NCBI GenBank assembly: GCA_032229625.1
Contig: JAVTVZ010000153.1
Location: 1-6,633 of the forward strand
Direction: 5' to 3'
DNA length: 6,633 nt
DNA from: Kineosphaera sp032229625
Lineage (GTDB): Bacteria; Actinomycetota; Actinomycetes; Actinomycetales; Dermatophilaceae
Shown one piece after another: positions 6,621 to 6,633 of the stretch. The position numbers were made by a program, and so were the translations under genes. Each line of letters starts with the position of its first letter. Position 1 is the first letter of the stretch. The notes under the pieces are model-generated. The model was given only the letters and a program-made list of their open reading frames with translations. It did no database searches and had not been told where the DNA came from.

Positions 6621-6633
6621 ATGACCGAGCGCC
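6621..6633 (+). CDS. Start of an unidentified gene, cut by the window edge
   Basis: Only ATG ACC GAG CGC (Met-Thr-Glu-Arg) and one further base are visible. The well-placed GGAGGG and the upstream TAGGTT make a real start likely. Nothing can be said about the product. It is divergent from the HTH_42 gene and shares the repeat-bearing intergenic region with it. Confidence 0.6.

Overview
This 6.6-kb window is very GC-rich, with third codon positions almost always G or C and strong AGGAGG-type ribosome binding sites. It reads as chromosomal DNA of a high-GC actinobacterium (Actinomycetota; a Micrococcales member is plausible, but the genus cannot be fixed from the sequence alone). It holds four complete genes of recognisable family, one complete gene of unknown family, and two genes cut by the window edges. 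There is no rRNA, tRNA, insertion sequence, phage gene or CRISPR array.

Left part (1-1887, + strand): the 3' part of a winged-helix (ArsR/HTH_20-like) transcriptional regulator with an acidic Asp-Thr repeat tail, followed one base later by an MFS efflux-type transporter. This is a typical regulator-transporter operon, with the regulator probably controlling the pump. Middle (1912-3670): a cytochrome P450 on the minus strand, convergent with the MFS gene, and a divergent 121-residue protein of unknown function; they share a 112-bp promoter region. The P450 has no ferredoxin or reductase gene beside it, so its electron donors must be encoded elsewhere.

Right part (3683-6356, - strand): a DUF2252 protein and, upstream of it, a winged-helix HTH_42 protein related to the AlkZ/AlkX DNA glycosylases. 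They are separated by 85 bp that contains a near-perfect dyad. The HTH_42 start codon (GTG) lies inside the first unit of a six-copy, 22-bp tandem repeat array. That array fills half of the divergent intergenic region leading to a new + strand gene, of which only the first four codons are visible.

The points most worth a second look are: (1) the 22-bp repeat array overlapping the HTH_42 start; (2) motif order in the DUF2252 protein that looks like a circularly permuted kinase/APH fold; (3) replacement of the glycosylase Q-x-Q motif by H-A-T in the HTH_42 protein; (4) a GACACC microsatellite encoding the regulator tail. I do not see a defence system or a biosynthetic cluster, and most of the window is ordinary accessory or housekeeping actinobacterial content.
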